From Stentor coeruleus (taxonomy: Eukaryota; Ciliophora; Heterotrichea; Heterotrichida; Stentoridae), in contig MPUH01000314.1 of NCBI GenBank assembly GCA_001970955.1, positions 1 to 64,000 of the forward strand: a DNA stretch of 64,000 nt, in the 5' to 3' direction. Of the stretch, positions 9,124-19,497 are shown piece by piece. Both the position numbers and the translations under genes were made by a program. Positions within the stretch are counted from its first letter, which is position 1. The number at the start of each line of letters is the position of its first letter. The notes below the pieces were generated by a model. It was given only the letters and a program-made list of their open reading frames with translations, did no database searches and was not told where the DNA came from.

Positions 9124-10451
9124 AATAATATATGGTGTTAAAATTAAGATTGTTATATTGGGTTATTGGCTTGTGGAATGATTATTTTTTTTAATAGTTA
9201 AAGCTGGTATAAATAAGAGATGATTATAATTTATTTGGGTTTTTTTTACAAAAGTTATCTGTTGATTGTTGTAAGATAATAGACTGTTATAGAATTATTT
9301 CAACAAGGGTATCAAAATATGTAATTTTTTTTTTAGTGAATAAGTTTATACCAAGAGTAAATATGGAAGATAAAGTTACTCGGATGCTAAGTTTCAGGTT
9401 GATAAAGTTAGAAGTGGATTTAGGGAAATTAAAGATTTGAAATTAGGATGATACAAGGATGGGAAGTTGAATATATGTGGAAGGTATATTGGAAAAAAGT
9501 AGGGAAGAAGATTTTTTAATATTTTTAAGGTTTTAAGCTAGTTTAAAGTAAAAATTACACTTTCTGGAGATTGCTTTTATGTTATTTTAGTTAATTTTTA
9601 TACTTACTGCAAGGTCAAATCATTTTTCTTTCATTCTAATTAATTCAGATAATTTTTAAGTGTTATAAAATTCGATTATTAAATATTCTACTAGCTTTTT
9701 GCACATTAAAAACTATGATTTGTAATTTCTTTTAGTATAAAAATCTGTCGAAATTTTGCTTTTTAAAAGCTATATACTCTAAATTATTTCTAAACAAAAT
9801 CTAATAAAAACGATGAATATAATAATAGATATAGAAATAAAATCTTGTTTTTTGAGATATTCGTAAAATATATTGAAATTAGACTATAATAAATATTATT
9901 AAAGGATTATTTACGAAAAAGTTTTACATCACTTTTTCCTTTAAAATGTATAAATTAGATTATGTGTACCTTAGGTATAGAAGAAATATCTTATCAACTA
10001 TAATATATGAATAAGGGTATATTTTCATATTTATATTTTTATTGTATTATAAGTTAAAGGTAAAAATTATCACAATCATATAAACTATTATTCTATCACT
10101 TATACAATTATTTCACTCTAAATAAGATTAGCAAGTTTTATCTTTCATAAACCATCATCATTCTTCCAAAATTCATCAATAAAATTGCAGCATCCTACAC
10201 ACCACCATCAAAGCCTTAAACCAAAAATTCATACCCAAAATAAATTCCAAAATTAAAAATCTTTCATAAATCTTCATCATCCTCAATCCTACCTAACTAT
10301 CATCATCTCTCCCCAACCCCCCTTCACCACTTGCTCTTTTAACTCCTCATTCAACAACATAATTTTCTCTCCACTTTAACAACCCAAAATCTCACGACCT
10401 AAAAAACCCTTCCTTAATCTTCTTTTTCAAACTTAAATAACTAAAATCTAG
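9124..10451. other. Spacer of 1.3 kb without a recognised gene
   Basis: About 9124-9560 is rich in G and nearly free of C (5' flank of the transporter). About 10080-10451 is the reverse (3' flank of the secreted protein). The middle 500 bases are plain AT-rich DNA. I see no RNA gene or repeat. Confidence 0.5.
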
Positions 10452-11120
10452 CTAACCTTTTAAATACTTGAGAAATTCTGACTTTCCTCCAGAACCTCTA
10501 ACTTGTCCACAAAAACTCGAAGTATCGCACATATACTTAGAATTGCAATAAGTTGGAACATTAAAAACAGTATTACTAAATGTTGTATTCCAAACTCCAG
10601 GTAGCATAAATCTATCAGCTAGGCCATTGTTTAACTCAAGAGGTTTTCTATTTAAAGGTGTAGGATCTTGTGTTTCCTGATAAATATTTGGACTATTACC
10701 CATCATTAACCAAACATATGAAGGTATAGTCCCATTATACATTTGCGACCCAACATAAGTTGCATTTTGTAGCCATGTTGGCATGATTACACCACAGCCA
10801 TCAGCCTGACTACAACAATTGCAGCAGATTTGAAGTTGTGGGTAATACAAATATCTTATACCATTGTTTACAAGATGAGTGCAAGGAGTGTCAAAGAAAC
10901 CAAACCAATCATTTTTTCCACAAAACATATCGTATCTGCCATTTGACCTATCCATACGAGATGCTCCTAAGGTATAGTCGTAATACCAAGTGCCTGATAC
11001 TTGATTTACTCCAATGATACTATAAGTGTCTTCGACAAAAGGAACTGTCCACGAATTAGGCCACACTGGAGTTGTTGGAGTTTGAGCAAGAACTGTACTT
11101 ATCGCAAGCAGAAAATACAT
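10452..11120 (-). CDS. Secreted Cys-rich protein, function unknown
   Basis: 222 residues. The first 13 (MYFLLAISTVLAQ) form a typical signal peptide, and no further membrane segment follows, so secretion or delivery to a vacuole is expected. The mature part has many Cys, including the tight cluster ICCNCCSQADGC near residues 98-109, and conserved-looking stretches such as YTLGASRMDRSNGRYDMFC and PCTHLVNNGIRYLYYPQL. Several N-glycosylation sites (NAT, NGT, NTT) are present. The layout recalls a family of small secreted proteins seen in ciliates and other protists, but I cannot name a domain. A GT...AG pair of 16 nt overlaps the last codons, so the exact C-terminus may differ by a few residues. 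Confidence 0.75.
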   Translation of the reverse strand: MYFLLAISTVLAQTPTTPVWPNSWTVPFVEDTYSIIGVNQVSGTWYYDYTLGASRMDRSNGRYDMFCGKNDWFGFFDTPCTHLVNNGIRYLYYPQLQICCNCCSQADGCGVIMPTWLQNATYVGSQMYNGTIPSYVWLMMGNSPNIYQETQDPTPLNRKPLELNNGLADRFMLPGVWNTTFSNTVFNVPTYCNSKYMCDTSSFCGQVRGSGGKSEFLKYLKG

Positions 11121-11709
11121 TTATACACCAATATGGTATAGATTTGAGATTATTATTTTTAAGATAAGAGGATTTATAAAGGGTTAATCTTTGAATGCTT
11201 AGAGAGTTTTGGTTGCTTTGCTAGGGGGAAATTAGATGTTGTGAGTTTTGTAAGGGATAGTTTTGGTAGAAGGTGAGAATTGAAATAGATGTTTAGTTGG
11301 CTGAGTTAAGATTATTGTAGTACTTTTTAAGTGTTGAATTATGTAAAATAAATGAAGTTTGACCTACTTTTTTTTAAAGGTATCAAACTTTGTATTGAAA
11401 GAATATAATAGACGATGTGGTAGATTTTAGGGTTAGGAATGATAAAATTTGTTATGGTTTTTATGATAAAACAATTCTCAAAGAGCTGAAATTTTTGTAT
11501 ATTTTTTATACTTTATTTTAAAAATTTAATTGCTTGAATAGTTATTTAAATATAGTTATAAATCCTAATCCTTTTTATAGTATAAAAAATTACAACAATT
11601 TTCTTTATATTTTACAACTTGTATATATATCTTATAACATAAACTCTACCAAAATTATTATGTTTTTTTTTTGTTAGGGATTAAACTAACATTATCCTAA
11701 TCACTAATC
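11121..11709. other. Spacer between two minus-strand genes
   Basis: G-rich and C-poor to about 11460, then AT-rich and C-leaning up to the CHMP4 stop. No gene, RNA or repeat recognised. Confidence 0.5.
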
Positions 11710-12351
11710 CTACATCTGCAAGTCATTATATAAGTCATCCAAATCATTTTCAACTTTCTTCTGGACTGGCTCAGCAACTTTTACTGGAGCATTTCTATTA
11801 ACAACAGGTGCATCTAAGTCAAGCATTCCTGTTTCATATTCTTTTGCTTCAAGTTCATCAAGTTCATTCATAAGTTCATCATCATCAACATTACTCATCA
11901 TCCCAATAGGTTGAGAAATAGCTTCATTCAATTCATTAAGCATTTCTTGTTGTTCTTCCATTTCATCTTTCAGTTTATCAACATCTTCAATTTTCATATC
12001 CCCATGTACTTGTTTCAGAACATTGTTACCAGTCTTCAAACTATCAAAGATATTTTTATTCATGCTTGCACCTTCAATTGCAAAAAGTTGTTGCTCAAGA
12101 TTCATCCTTGCACCTTCCAGTTTTCCGATTTCTGTTTCGTAAAGTTTCCTTCTTTTAAGGCAAATTAGTGCTCCGTTTTTATCACCTTGTTTCTTTCTTT
12201 GAAGAGCATCTTTCATCTCATTCTGAGCTTTATTTTGGAGTACTTGAGAACGTTTGCCAATATCATCTATTGTTTTTCTCAGGCCTTCCATTGACTTTAG
12301 AACTTGCTCTTGGTTCATTTTGGGGTCCTTTTTCTTTCCGAAAAGCCTCAT
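11710..12351 (-). CDS. CHMP4: ESCRT-III subunit CHMP4/Snf7/Vps32
   Basis: A 213-residue Snf7-domain protein of the usual length. A short basic N-terminus (MRLFGKKKDPKM) precedes the long basic helical hairpin (about 15-110) with the typical stretch ALQRKKQGDKNGALICLKRR. An acidic C-terminal half follows (DDDELMNELDELEAKEYE) and ends in a short amphipathic tail (DLDDLYNDLQM). ALICLKRRKLYE and the pattern around IDDIGKRSQ are typical of the Snf7/CHMP4 branch rather than CHMP2/3/6. Snf7 forms the main filament in membrane scission during multivesicular body formation, cytokinesis and membrane repair, the last being notable in a ciliate known for wound healing. All parts are intact. Confidence 0.93.
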   Translation of the reverse strand: MRLFGKKKDPKMNQEQVLKSMEGLRKTIDDIGKRSQVLQNKAQNEMKDALQRKKQGDKNGALICLKRRKLYETEIGKLEGARMNLEQQLFAIEGASMNKNIFDSLKTGNNVLKQVHGDMKIEDVDKLKDEMEEQQEMLNELNEAISQPIGMMSNVDDDELMNELDELEAKEYETGMLDLDAPVVNRNAPVKVAEPVQKKVENDLDDLYNDLQM

Positions 12352-12987
12352 ATTTTAATTATCAACAAGCCATAAAAGATTCGAATAGCTAAAAGGGTTT
12401 TATTATCTTTTGAGTATTTAAAGAATTGATATTGAATATAAGGAATATATGCAAGTAGGAATGATTTGTTTAGGATTTTTAGCTTTCAGAATTAATAAGA
12501 AAAAAGGAAGCTTAAGATTTTATAGGTGGATTATATGTTTAGGGCTTTATGATGTATTAGATAAATTTATTTTATGTTAGGGATATGAATTTGTTTTATT
12601 AAGGGATTCTTATTAAAAGTTGATACGATGGATTTTTATATTAACAGTATGATTATACTTTAAGGTATATATTTTTGTATAGTATATCGGATTATTAATA
12701 AAGATGGATTTATCATAGAATATATAAGTGGAGATAGTTTATTTAGTTATTCTGAAATAAGATTTACTTCATAAGCACAACTACTATTCTTCTCCTTCAT
12801 ATTCCAATATGTAAACTCAACATAATTCCACTCTCCAAAAATTATCACATGAAAAACCAAAAAAAATCATATTCCAAACTCCCTTGCACAAATTTTCCCC
12901 TAAAACACCCAACTCCCACAAAATCCTCATCACTCCTCCACCTAAAATTCATACCATTTTCATATCAAAAAATGAATATTTCTATAT
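12352..12987. other. Spacer between divergent genes
   Basis: G-rich and C-poor on the left (to about 12740), C-rich and G-poor on the right (12780-12987). It should hold both promoters. No clear motif stands out. Confidence 0.5.
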
Positions 12988-13569
12988 ATGGCACTACGTT
13001 GGCTATCTTTCACAAACATTTCGCATAGTTCCAACTCAGCAAGATCTAAACTACGCACAGCCTCTCCTCCCACAAGTGATACTCCATTATATCACACATC
13101 TCAAGGTACAGAAAGGCAAAAACAGTTCGCATGTTATTTAAAAAATTACGTTAAAACCAAAAATCAAAGCTTTTCACCAATAGTCACTTTAAGAAAACCT
13201 AGAATCTCAAGTCAAGATTTATGCAAAAAACGAAATCACTTCAAAAACCGTAAAACTTCATGTGCAAGTAATCAGAATAAAATCAAACCTATAAAAAGAG
13301 CAAGACCAGCTAGATTTTTAACTCAAAAAGATATTGAAAATCATATCGGGTTTAGGGAAAGGCCTCAGAAAATATTTAAAAATAAAGAAGATATGAAGAT
13401 TCTTGTGGAAAATAATTTCTCGCAACAACTTAAAAGCTTTGAAGTTGATAAAATTTGCAGACTTTATAATACTGGGTTTAAAAAGTCGAATTTGACTAAG
13501 AAAGATGATTGGAAATGGCAGTCACCTGATAGGTCACCAAGGAATGTGACTTTTCAGGACACTCTTTAA
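12988..13569 (+). CDS. Lineage-specific basic protein, family B
   Basis: 193 residues, rich in Lys, Arg, Ser and Asn, no known domain and no membrane segment. It aligns without gaps over its whole length with the 193-residue protein at 51358-51939, starting at the same Met, which supports both starts. Best-conserved blocks are RPARFLxQKDIENH (about 105-118), QQLKSFEVDKICRLY (about 145-159) and the C-terminal GFKKSNLxKKDDWKW...SPRNVTFQ. The strong conservation of the C-terminal half against a looser Ser/Thr-rich N-terminus suggests a binding region at the end. The basic charge would fit a cytoskeletal or nucleic-acid partner, but this is inference only. Confidence 0.8.
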   Translation: MALRWLSFTNISHSSNSARSKLRTASPPTSDTPLYHTSQGTERQKQFACYLKNYVKTKNQSFSPIVTLRKPRISSQDLCKKRNHFKNRKTSCASNQNKIKPIKRARPARFLTQKDIENHIGFRERPQKIFKNKEDMKILVENNFSQQLKSFEVDKICRLYNTGFKKSNLTKKDDWKWQSPDRSPRNVTFQDTL

Positions 13570-14025
13570 AGAGTTTATATAATTATAATAAGATTTTATT
13601 TTTATGAGATTTTTTTGTGGTTTTTTTGGTTTGATTGTTGTTAATAATAATATTGTATTAAAATATTTAATTGGTGGTAGATGATATTTTGCTAATTTTA
13701 ATGTTTTTAGTAATTGATTAGAGATAATTATTTTATGAAACTGGGATTACAATTAGAATGTGAAGTTTTTTTTTATAAATTTTATTTACTGGTTTAAGAT
13801 TTATATTTTTATGATTAGATAGAGTGATTTTCTTTTTGTAAATATTTAAAAGCTGTTTTGGTTTTATTTGGTATTAATAGTGCAAAATAAAGCAATTACT
13901 TTTGATAAATATAACCATAAATTTATCAATCTATTCTAAAGTATAAAAAAATATTTGGATATTACAAAACATTAATCCTTAAAAAATACAAATTATCATA
14001 GTTATAAACACTATTTAATTAAGTG
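13570..14025. other. Spacer between convergent genes
   Basis: G-rich and C-poor after the + strand gene, turning C-leaning from about 13900. No gene or RNA seen. Confidence 0.5.
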
Positions 14026-14955
14026 TTACTTCTTAGCTTTTGGTATTTTTTTCTCAATAGTTTTAGGTAAATTATTTTCAATAATCTTAGCTTTACTCCT
14101 ATACCAATCAGCATCATTTATGAAATATCCACCAATCTCTTCACACTTCGAAGCTATAGCATAATATCTTTCTACAGGATTAAAACCAAGACATAAATGT
14201 AATTTTCTTAAACAAACTGGGCATAGGTAAAGCCTTTTTTGATCAGTTTCATCAATATGATTAGATCCATTCATAATGCATTTAAAATAAATACAGTGAA
14301 GAAGTCCAAACATATGGCACATTTCATGAATCATTACTTTAACAGCTCTTAAAACAACTAAATTTTCATCAGGAGGAAGTCCATAAAATTCTTGATAATA
14401 TCTGGCAAAAGAAAAAATACCAGTCTTGTTAATAACATTAGCAAGACCAAATACAAAATTACTATATTCCCCATGATACATATCTTCATTAGTTATACCA
14501 ATCATGGCAAATCGATCTAAAGGGGCTATTTTATGCATTTTTTTTAATATGTTTCCAGATGAGTATTGGAAGAATCCTGAATCTTCCCGAAACTCAATAT
14601 CTAGTTTTGTTATATCCACCGGTTTGCGGACAATAAAATTAACTCCTGGGAAAAAGCATGAAGAATAATCTTTTAATATCTGAAGCAGGTTTTTAGTTAT
14701 TTTAGTATCATATGGTTGTATATAAAACTTATTTTTCTTTGGTGTTGGTATATTAGCATAAATTTTAAACTGTTCAAAAGTCTGCCCATGCTCAAAGTTA
14801 TTCGCAAGCCAATCATTTGGCTCTGGTAAATTAATATCTTCAAAATTCTCTTCAAAATTTTCTATAGCCTTTCTCATTACTATTGGGCATCCAGCAAGTG
14901 CTCCAATAGCCTGTCGTTTCTCAACCAAAGTAGGTCTAGTGAATTCTTTTATCAT
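14026..14955 (-). CDS. Archaemetzincin-type zinc metalloprotease
   Basis: 309 residues. The full archaemetzincin signature is present: HEMCHMFGLLH at 210-220 (zinc ligands His210, His214, His220; catalytic Glu211), directly followed by Cys221, then Cys226, Met228 and the Cys245-x-x-Cys248 pair that binds a second zinc. YCLP is replaced by LCPVC as in eukaryotic relatives. The N-terminal 200 residues show the family's beta strands (FAMIGITNEDMY). Human AMZ1/AMZ2 are aminopeptidase-like enzymes of unclear role. No signal peptide, so it is probably cytosolic. The C-terminus carries an extra basic tail (IEKKIPKAKK). All catalytic residues are intact. Confidence 0.9.
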   Translation of the reverse strand: MIKEFTRPTLVEKRQAIGALAGCPIVMRKAIENFEENFEDINLPEPNDWLANNFEHGQTFEQFKIYANIPTPKKNKFYIQPYDTKITKNLLQILKDYSSCFFPGVNFIVRKPVDITKLDIEFREDSGFFQYSSGNILKKMHKIAPLDRFAMIGITNEDMYHGEYSNFVFGLANVINKTGIFSFARYYQEFYGLPPDENLVVLRAVKVMIHEMCHMFGLLHCIYFKCIMNGSNHIDETDQKRLYLCPVCLRKLHLCLGFNPVERYYAIASKCEEIGGYFINDADWYRSKAKIIENNLPKTIEKKIPKAKK

Positions 14956-15324
14956 TGCAATAATAAATATTATTTTTTAAATCCAATATATTTTCTATTT
15001 ATTTTACCTAATCTTATATCTATCAAAAAATAACTTTCATATAAACATTATAATCATGATCAGGTTTTATATAAAGAATTACCTAAGTTCAAAGATTTGC
15101 CAAAGTGACTATAAAGTCCAAACCGCCATTTGTTCCTATAAAATTTACTAAAACAACCACAAAAAACCTTCCAATATATCATAAACGAATTATTAACACA
15201 AAAAAACCTAATCCCATAACTAAAATTATAAAAAAAACCTCCAAAACTAAAAAAAAATATCTGAAAATCAATCCCTGAAGATTAAACAATTTTTATCAAA
15301 AAAGCCTCTCTATTTTTTTTAAGA
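14956..15324. other. Spacer between two minus-strand genes
   Basis: AT-rich; the right half (15100-15324) is C-rich and G-poor as expected beside a minus-strand stop. The left half shows only weak G enrichment. Nothing else is seen. Confidence 0.5.
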
Positions 15325-16284
15325 TTATATTCTTAATACACTAATTTCCTTATTTTTGCTTATAGCGATCCAGTCTGGGTTTACATGAGACCAGACAACA
15401 TTATTGATTTCATCATCAGTATTAAAAGAAAATGCTGGGGCTAAATTCGATTTTGTTTGATGGACATCCCATATTAATGCTTGATGATCATCTCCTCCTG
15501 TTAATAAATTGTTACCTGTTATAGGTGACCATGCTAAAGAATTAACACAGTTATTATGTCCTGCTAATGTATATACAGGAATTGAATGATGTCTCATATC
15601 TAAAACAACTATTGTATTAGATTCTAGCATTATTGTTGCTAAATAGTGAGGATCATTTTTGTTCCAAGCTAGACGTAAACATGGAGAAATGTCTTGTTTT
15701 TCATAGAGAACTGCAGAATTCTCTAAGTTTCTAAGGTCGAATTGACGGATTGAACCATCACGTCCAGCGGTTGCAAAAATGTTTGCTTCATGACTAAATG
15801 CAATGTCGTAAGCAGCTTGATCATGGGCTATCATATGTGCTAAGGCTTGCTCTTTGTCAATATCCCAGATTGTACAGGTTGTGTTTATACAGCTTGCCCC
15901 GATTATGTTTGGGCTTACTTTGTTCCAGTCTAATGAAGTCAATGGTGGAGGAAATTCTCTTTTTGTGTCGGTAAGTAAAAGAGATCGTAAAGTTAGAGTA
16001 TCAGAATAATGCCAGATTTTTAAAGAATTATCTGATGATGCTAAAAGATGAGATGTCCCATCAGGAGACCACATGATTTTTGTTTGTGGGTAGGTTTGGT
16101 CAACTTGGCAAATTTTTTTGTAAGACCGCGATTCTTCGTCTAGTGTTATTATTTGAATTGAGTTGCATTGGGACTTGACAAATGAACCTACAGCTAAAGT
16201 GTAAGGTTGACTTGGATGTGTGCTAAAGTTTAAGGAATAGATTGGCCATGGGAACTGGAAAGAATAAATTAGGACCTCTTCCAT
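15325..16284 (-). CDS. DCAF7: WD40 scaffold protein DCAF7/WDR68 (HAN11/TTG1 family)
   Basis: 319 residues made of WD40 repeats. Diagnostic stretches match the very conserved DCAF7/AN11/TTG1 family: FPWPIYSLNFS near the start, LTSLDWN, TTCTIWDID, IAHDQAAYDIAFS, ATAGRDGSIRQFDLRNLE, LAWNKNDPHYLATI, GGDDHQALIWDV and the terminal INNVVW...PDWIAI. The family scaffolds DYRK/HIPK kinases and serves as an adaptor of CUL4-DDB1 ligases. In plants it joins MYB-bHLH complexes. Length is close to the human protein (342 residues). The gene is uninterrupted and lies in tandem with archaemetzincin on the same strand. Confidence 0.93.
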   Translation of the reverse strand: MEEVLIYSFQFPWPIYSLNFSTHPSQPYTLAVGSFVKSQCNSIQIITLDEESRSYKKICQVDQTYPQTKIMWSPDGTSHLLASSDNSLKIWHYSDTLTLRSLLLTDTKREFPPPLTSLDWNKVSPNIIGASCINTTCTIWDIDKEQALAHMIAHDQAAYDIAFSHEANIFATAGRDGSIRQFDLRNLENSAVLYEKQDISPCLRLAWNKNDPHYLATIMLESNTIVVLDMRHHSIPVYTLAGHNNCVNSLAWSPITGNNLLTGGDDHQALIWDVHQTKSNLAPAFSFNTDDEINNVVWSHVNPDWIAISKNKEISVLRI

Positions 16285-17001
16285 TTTTGGTAAATATACA
16301 AATATTCGAGGATTTAGCTTGAAGCTGGAAGGAGATGAAAGTGAAGTTGGCTTTAGAAAGCAATGGAAATTGCAAATTAAAAGTTTTATGCTAAAATAAA
16401 AATAAATTTCTATGGAAATTGATGTGGATTGAGAGATTAAGATAGGGGTAGTTTGGGGTTTTATTTTTTTAGATCCTCATTTCATGTTTTAGATTTTAAT
16501 AATTTGATTTTTATTAAAGTTTATTAGTTATATTTTTGTTAATATTATGATAATATTCTGCTAGCTTAGAGAAAGTTTATGAGAGGATGATTTAAAGAAA
16601 TTTTATGCAATTTACTGAAATGATCTTTTTTCAGAGAAGCACATTGCAGAGATATTACTTTGCTTATTTGCTGAAAAAATTAAAGTAAATCAAAATAATA
16701 TTGTAACTACAATGTTTATAACTAAAATATTCATTTAATTTCTTATTAAATATTATTTTAAATACTTAATGCATCATTAAAATTATTAGCATTTTTACAT
16801 ATCAATCATTTCAACCCTTTAAAAAAAATTATTTAAAGGCATCCCTCATCTAATCAATCCTTATTGATCTACACAAAAGCATTTATTCTAATAACACCTA
16901 TAATAAAAAAGCCTAATTATTCTACATAAAAAAGTATATAAAAAGCCCATATATTCCTCACAACACCAACTCATCAACAAACTTAAGCATATATTTAATA
17001 A
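16285..17001. other. Spacer between two minus-strand genes
   Basis: G-rich on the left (16290-16640), AT-rich and increasingly C-rich to the right (16840-17001). No gene or RNA recognised. Confidence 0.5.
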
Positions 17002-18069
17002 TTAGATAATTTCATTTGTCATATTTGGATCCTCATATGTAAAACCTCTAAAAGAATTCCCTTCTTTATTATATAAATCCCAATTCATTCTTGGTGAAGC
17101 TTCAATACCTATAGGTGGATTAAAATACCTAGTATCATTTCTCCCTTCAATAACTGGTACCACAGGTGGGATTAATTTTTTCATATACGCCAATTCCCAA
17201 TCAATACCTCTAAAAAAATCATGTGCTTTAATCTTCTCAATCGAACTCAAACGGGATTTTACTTGTACAGTCAACAATTGTGAAATAATATCCATAGCAG
17301 CAACTGAAAACTTATCACTGAAATTAAAGCTCCCGTTTATGATTTTCGAGAATAACTTTTTATAATTACTCGCATAAAATGGTGATTTGCCTTCAATCAT
17401 TTCATAAATAACACATCCTAAACCCCAGAAATCCACCTCTTTACCATGAGGCGAACCTTTAAGTATTTCTGGAGAGATATATTCAGGCGTACCACACATA
17501 GTACTTGTTAGTTCATTTTCAGCAATATTTTTTGAAAGGTTAAAATCAGCTAGTTTCACATGTCCCTGACTATCCATAAGTATATTTTCAGGTTTTAAAT
17601 CCCTATACAACACATTGCAAGAATGCAAATCATTAAGAGCTAATACAACTTCTGCAGCGTAAAACCTCACCATTTCTTCTGTAAAACACTTGTATTTACT
17701 TAAATGATAGTATAAATCCCCTCCTTGCATAAAATCTAAAACAAAATACAACTTTTCTGAGTTCTGAAAAGCATAATGCAGTTTCACCACAAAGGGACTT
17801 ATCACATTAGCTAATACTTGTCTTTCCATAAGCGCATGACGTTTTTTTTTCGTGTTATAAAGTTTTTGTTTTTGGATTGTTTTGATTGCGTAGATTTTTT
17901 GTGTGTCTTTTTTTTCCATAAGCAAAACCTTACCAAATGATCCCTGGCCTAAAACGCTTATGAGGTTAAAGCATTTTATGTTGATAGACTTGCTTTCAAT
18001 TTTATCAGGAATTTCAAAATAAGGCCCATTTAAAGGGATAGGTTCTGAACTACTACAACAATTGCCCAT
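17002..18069 (-). CDS. Myristoylated AGC protein kinase with DFN motif
   Basis: 355 residues. The N-terminus MGNCCSSSEP is a textbook N-myristoylation signal (Gly2, Ser6) with adjacent Cys4/Cys5 for palmitoylation, so membrane anchoring is expected. Kinase landmarks: GQGSFGKV (41-48), Lys63, YRDLKPEN (155-162), then DFN at 175-177 in place of DFG, CGTPEYISPE (192-201), and a C-terminal hydrophobic motif GFTYED. The AGC tail with the FxxFTY motif argues for an S6K/SGK/PKC-like ancestry. DFN is normal in STK32/YANK kinases, which are also myristoylated AGC kinases, so activity is probably kept. Asp175, the metal-binding residue, is present. Upstream activation by a PDK1-like kinase is likely. 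Confidence 0.88.
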   Translation of the reverse strand: MGNCCSSSEPIPLNGPYFEIPDKIESKSINIKCFNLISVLGQGSFGKVLLMEKKDTQKIYAIKTIQKQKLYNTKKKRHALMERQVLANVISPFVVKLHYAFQNSEKLYFVLDFMQGGDLYYHLSKYKCFTEEMVRFYAAEVVLALNDLHSCNVLYRDLKPENILMDSQGHVKLADFNLSKNIAENELTSTMCGTPEYISPEILKGSPHGKEVDFWGLGCVIYEMIEGKSPFYASNYKKLFSKIINGSFNFSDKFSVAAMDIISQLLTVQVKSRLSSIEKIKAHDFFRGIDWELAYMKKLIPPVVPVIEGRNDTRYFNPPIGIEASPRMNWDLYNKEGNSFRGFTYEDPNMTNEII

Positions 18070-18275
18070 ATTTATAAAAGTTGTGTGAGTTTGTGGATTA
18101 GATAATTTAAGTGGGATATTAGGGTTATATAAGTGAAGAAGAGTTTAAGAAAAAGGAGGGAAAATTTGCATAGCAACATTCTTTAGAGGTTAAGATATTA
18201 GAATAAAAAAAAATGTGGATTGGATGTTTTATAAGTATCACATGTATTAGAGTGATGATGATAAAGCTGAGATTA

Positions 18276-19154
18276 CTAACTAGAATTAGGGATTTTGTCA
18301 ATGTCATCAAAAATAGAAAATGCTTTGTTGACCATTTGACCAACTTCACTTGGAACTGAAGGTATGACCATTATGTTCCCATTTTTACCTAGACTTGAAT
18401 AAGCTTCCATGTATTTTTCGGCAATTCTCAGCCGTACAGCTTGAAGGCTTTTTTCACTTTCTAGGCTTTTATTTAGAAGTCTTATACTTTCAGCATTAGC
18501 ATCTGCTTTTATTTGAATAGCTTGGGCCTCACCTTCAGCTCTGAGGATTGAAGATTGTCTACTACCTTCGGCCACATTGATTTCAGCTTTTTTCTTACCT
18601 TCAGTGTTTAGAATTTCTGCACGTTTTTGTCTTTCGCTTTCTGCCTGACGTTCCATTGCTTTTCTTAGAGTGCTAGGGATTGTGATATCTTTGATTTCGT
18701 ATCTCATACAATTTATGCCCCAACTCACTGAAGATTCATTAAGAATTGTAACTATTGCATGATTTAGTTCTTCTCTTCCACGGAAAGTGTCATCAAGTTT
18801 AATTTTACCAAGTTCAGAACGCATTGTAGTCTGTGCTAATTGTTGCATAGCTTCTATTGGATTGCCTATACCATATGATGCTTTTTGTGCGTCGATAACT
18901 TTCAAGAAAAGCACTGCATCAAATGTTATTTCGACATTATCTCTTGTAATAGCTGCTTGGCTACTAATCTGATATACTTCTTCTTTCAAGGAATGCACAT
19001 AGGCAATACTGTCAATATAAGGAAATAAAATATGCAAGCCAGGCGAGAGTTGTTTAAGGAATTTTCCGAATCTTTCTATAACAACAGCCTGCTTTTCTTT
19101 AACCCTAATAAGCTTAAAAGCTCCAAAAAATAATGGGCTTATAGATTTATTCAT
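18276..19154 (-). CDS. STOML2: Stomatin-like protein 2 (SPFH/Band 7)
   Basis: 292 residues. The SPFH domain covers about 15-200: VIERFGKFLKQLSPGLH, YQISSQAAITRDNVEITFD, YGIGNPIEAMQQLAQTTMRSELG. A coiled-coil stretch rich in Ala, Glu and Arg follows (RAEILNTEGKKKAEINVAEG). These stretches are closest to the SLP-2 (STOML2) branch, which organises the mitochondrial inner membrane. The N-terminal segment is short and mildly basic, fitting either a membrane hairpin or a weak mitochondrial signal. The stretch IRVKEKQAVVIERFG at the start of the domain is typical. 206 bases separate it from the kinase downstream. Complete. Confidence 0.9.
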   Translation of the reverse strand: MNKSISPLFFGAFKLIRVKEKQAVVIERFGKFLKQLSPGLHILFPYIDSIAYVHSLKEEVYQISSQAAITRDNVEITFDAVLFLKVIDAQKASYGIGNPIEAMQQLAQTTMRSELGKIKLDDTFRGREELNHAIVTILNESSVSWGINCMRYEIKDITIPSTLRKAMERQAESERQKRAEILNTEGKKKAEINVAEGSRQSSILRAEGEAQAIQIKADANAESIRLLNKSLESEKSLQAVRLRIAEKYMEAYSSLGKNGNIMVIPSVPSEVGQMVNKAFSIFDDIDKIPNSS

Positions 19155-19497
19155 TATTTTGAATAGATGGCATTAGATTCATCCAAACTTTTTATTACTT
19201 TTCTAAGCGCTAAGCGATAAAAATATTAATTTCTCTGTTTTTAAGTGCAGATTTTATTAAAAAGTTAGCATCGATTATAATCTAAAACTTTTAATGTCCT
19301 TTGCTAAAATTACAGGTTTCAGTCTTTGCTCTAAGGTTTATAAACAAAGATATTTTTATTTTCCTTACTCCTCAATCCTGATTAATTTTATGTTCTTACA
19401 AAATAAAAATCAATAAACTTAATATTACTATGTCATATAAACCAAAATTATCAATAAGAACTTCCCATTTTTCCATTTAGAATCACAGCTATAAAAT
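19155..19497. other. Divergent promoter spacer
   Basis: Lies between the SPFH gene (-) and SPAG1 (+), so both promoters should be here. AT-rich. The usual G-to-C skew is weak. No clear motif. Confidence 0.45.

Noticed and set aside
10448-10463. Possible 16-nt intron at the end of the secreted protein gene
   Set aside because: Splicing would only swap a few C-terminal residues; nothing favours it over the plain stop.
12884-13141. 85-codon frame overlapping the family B gene
   Set aside because: The overlapping frame is conserved in the paralogue at 51358-51939; this one is not.
18125-18349. 74-codon minus-strand frame after the stomatin-like gene
   Set aside because: Overlaps the end of the SPFH gene in another frame; hydrophobic and AT-driven.
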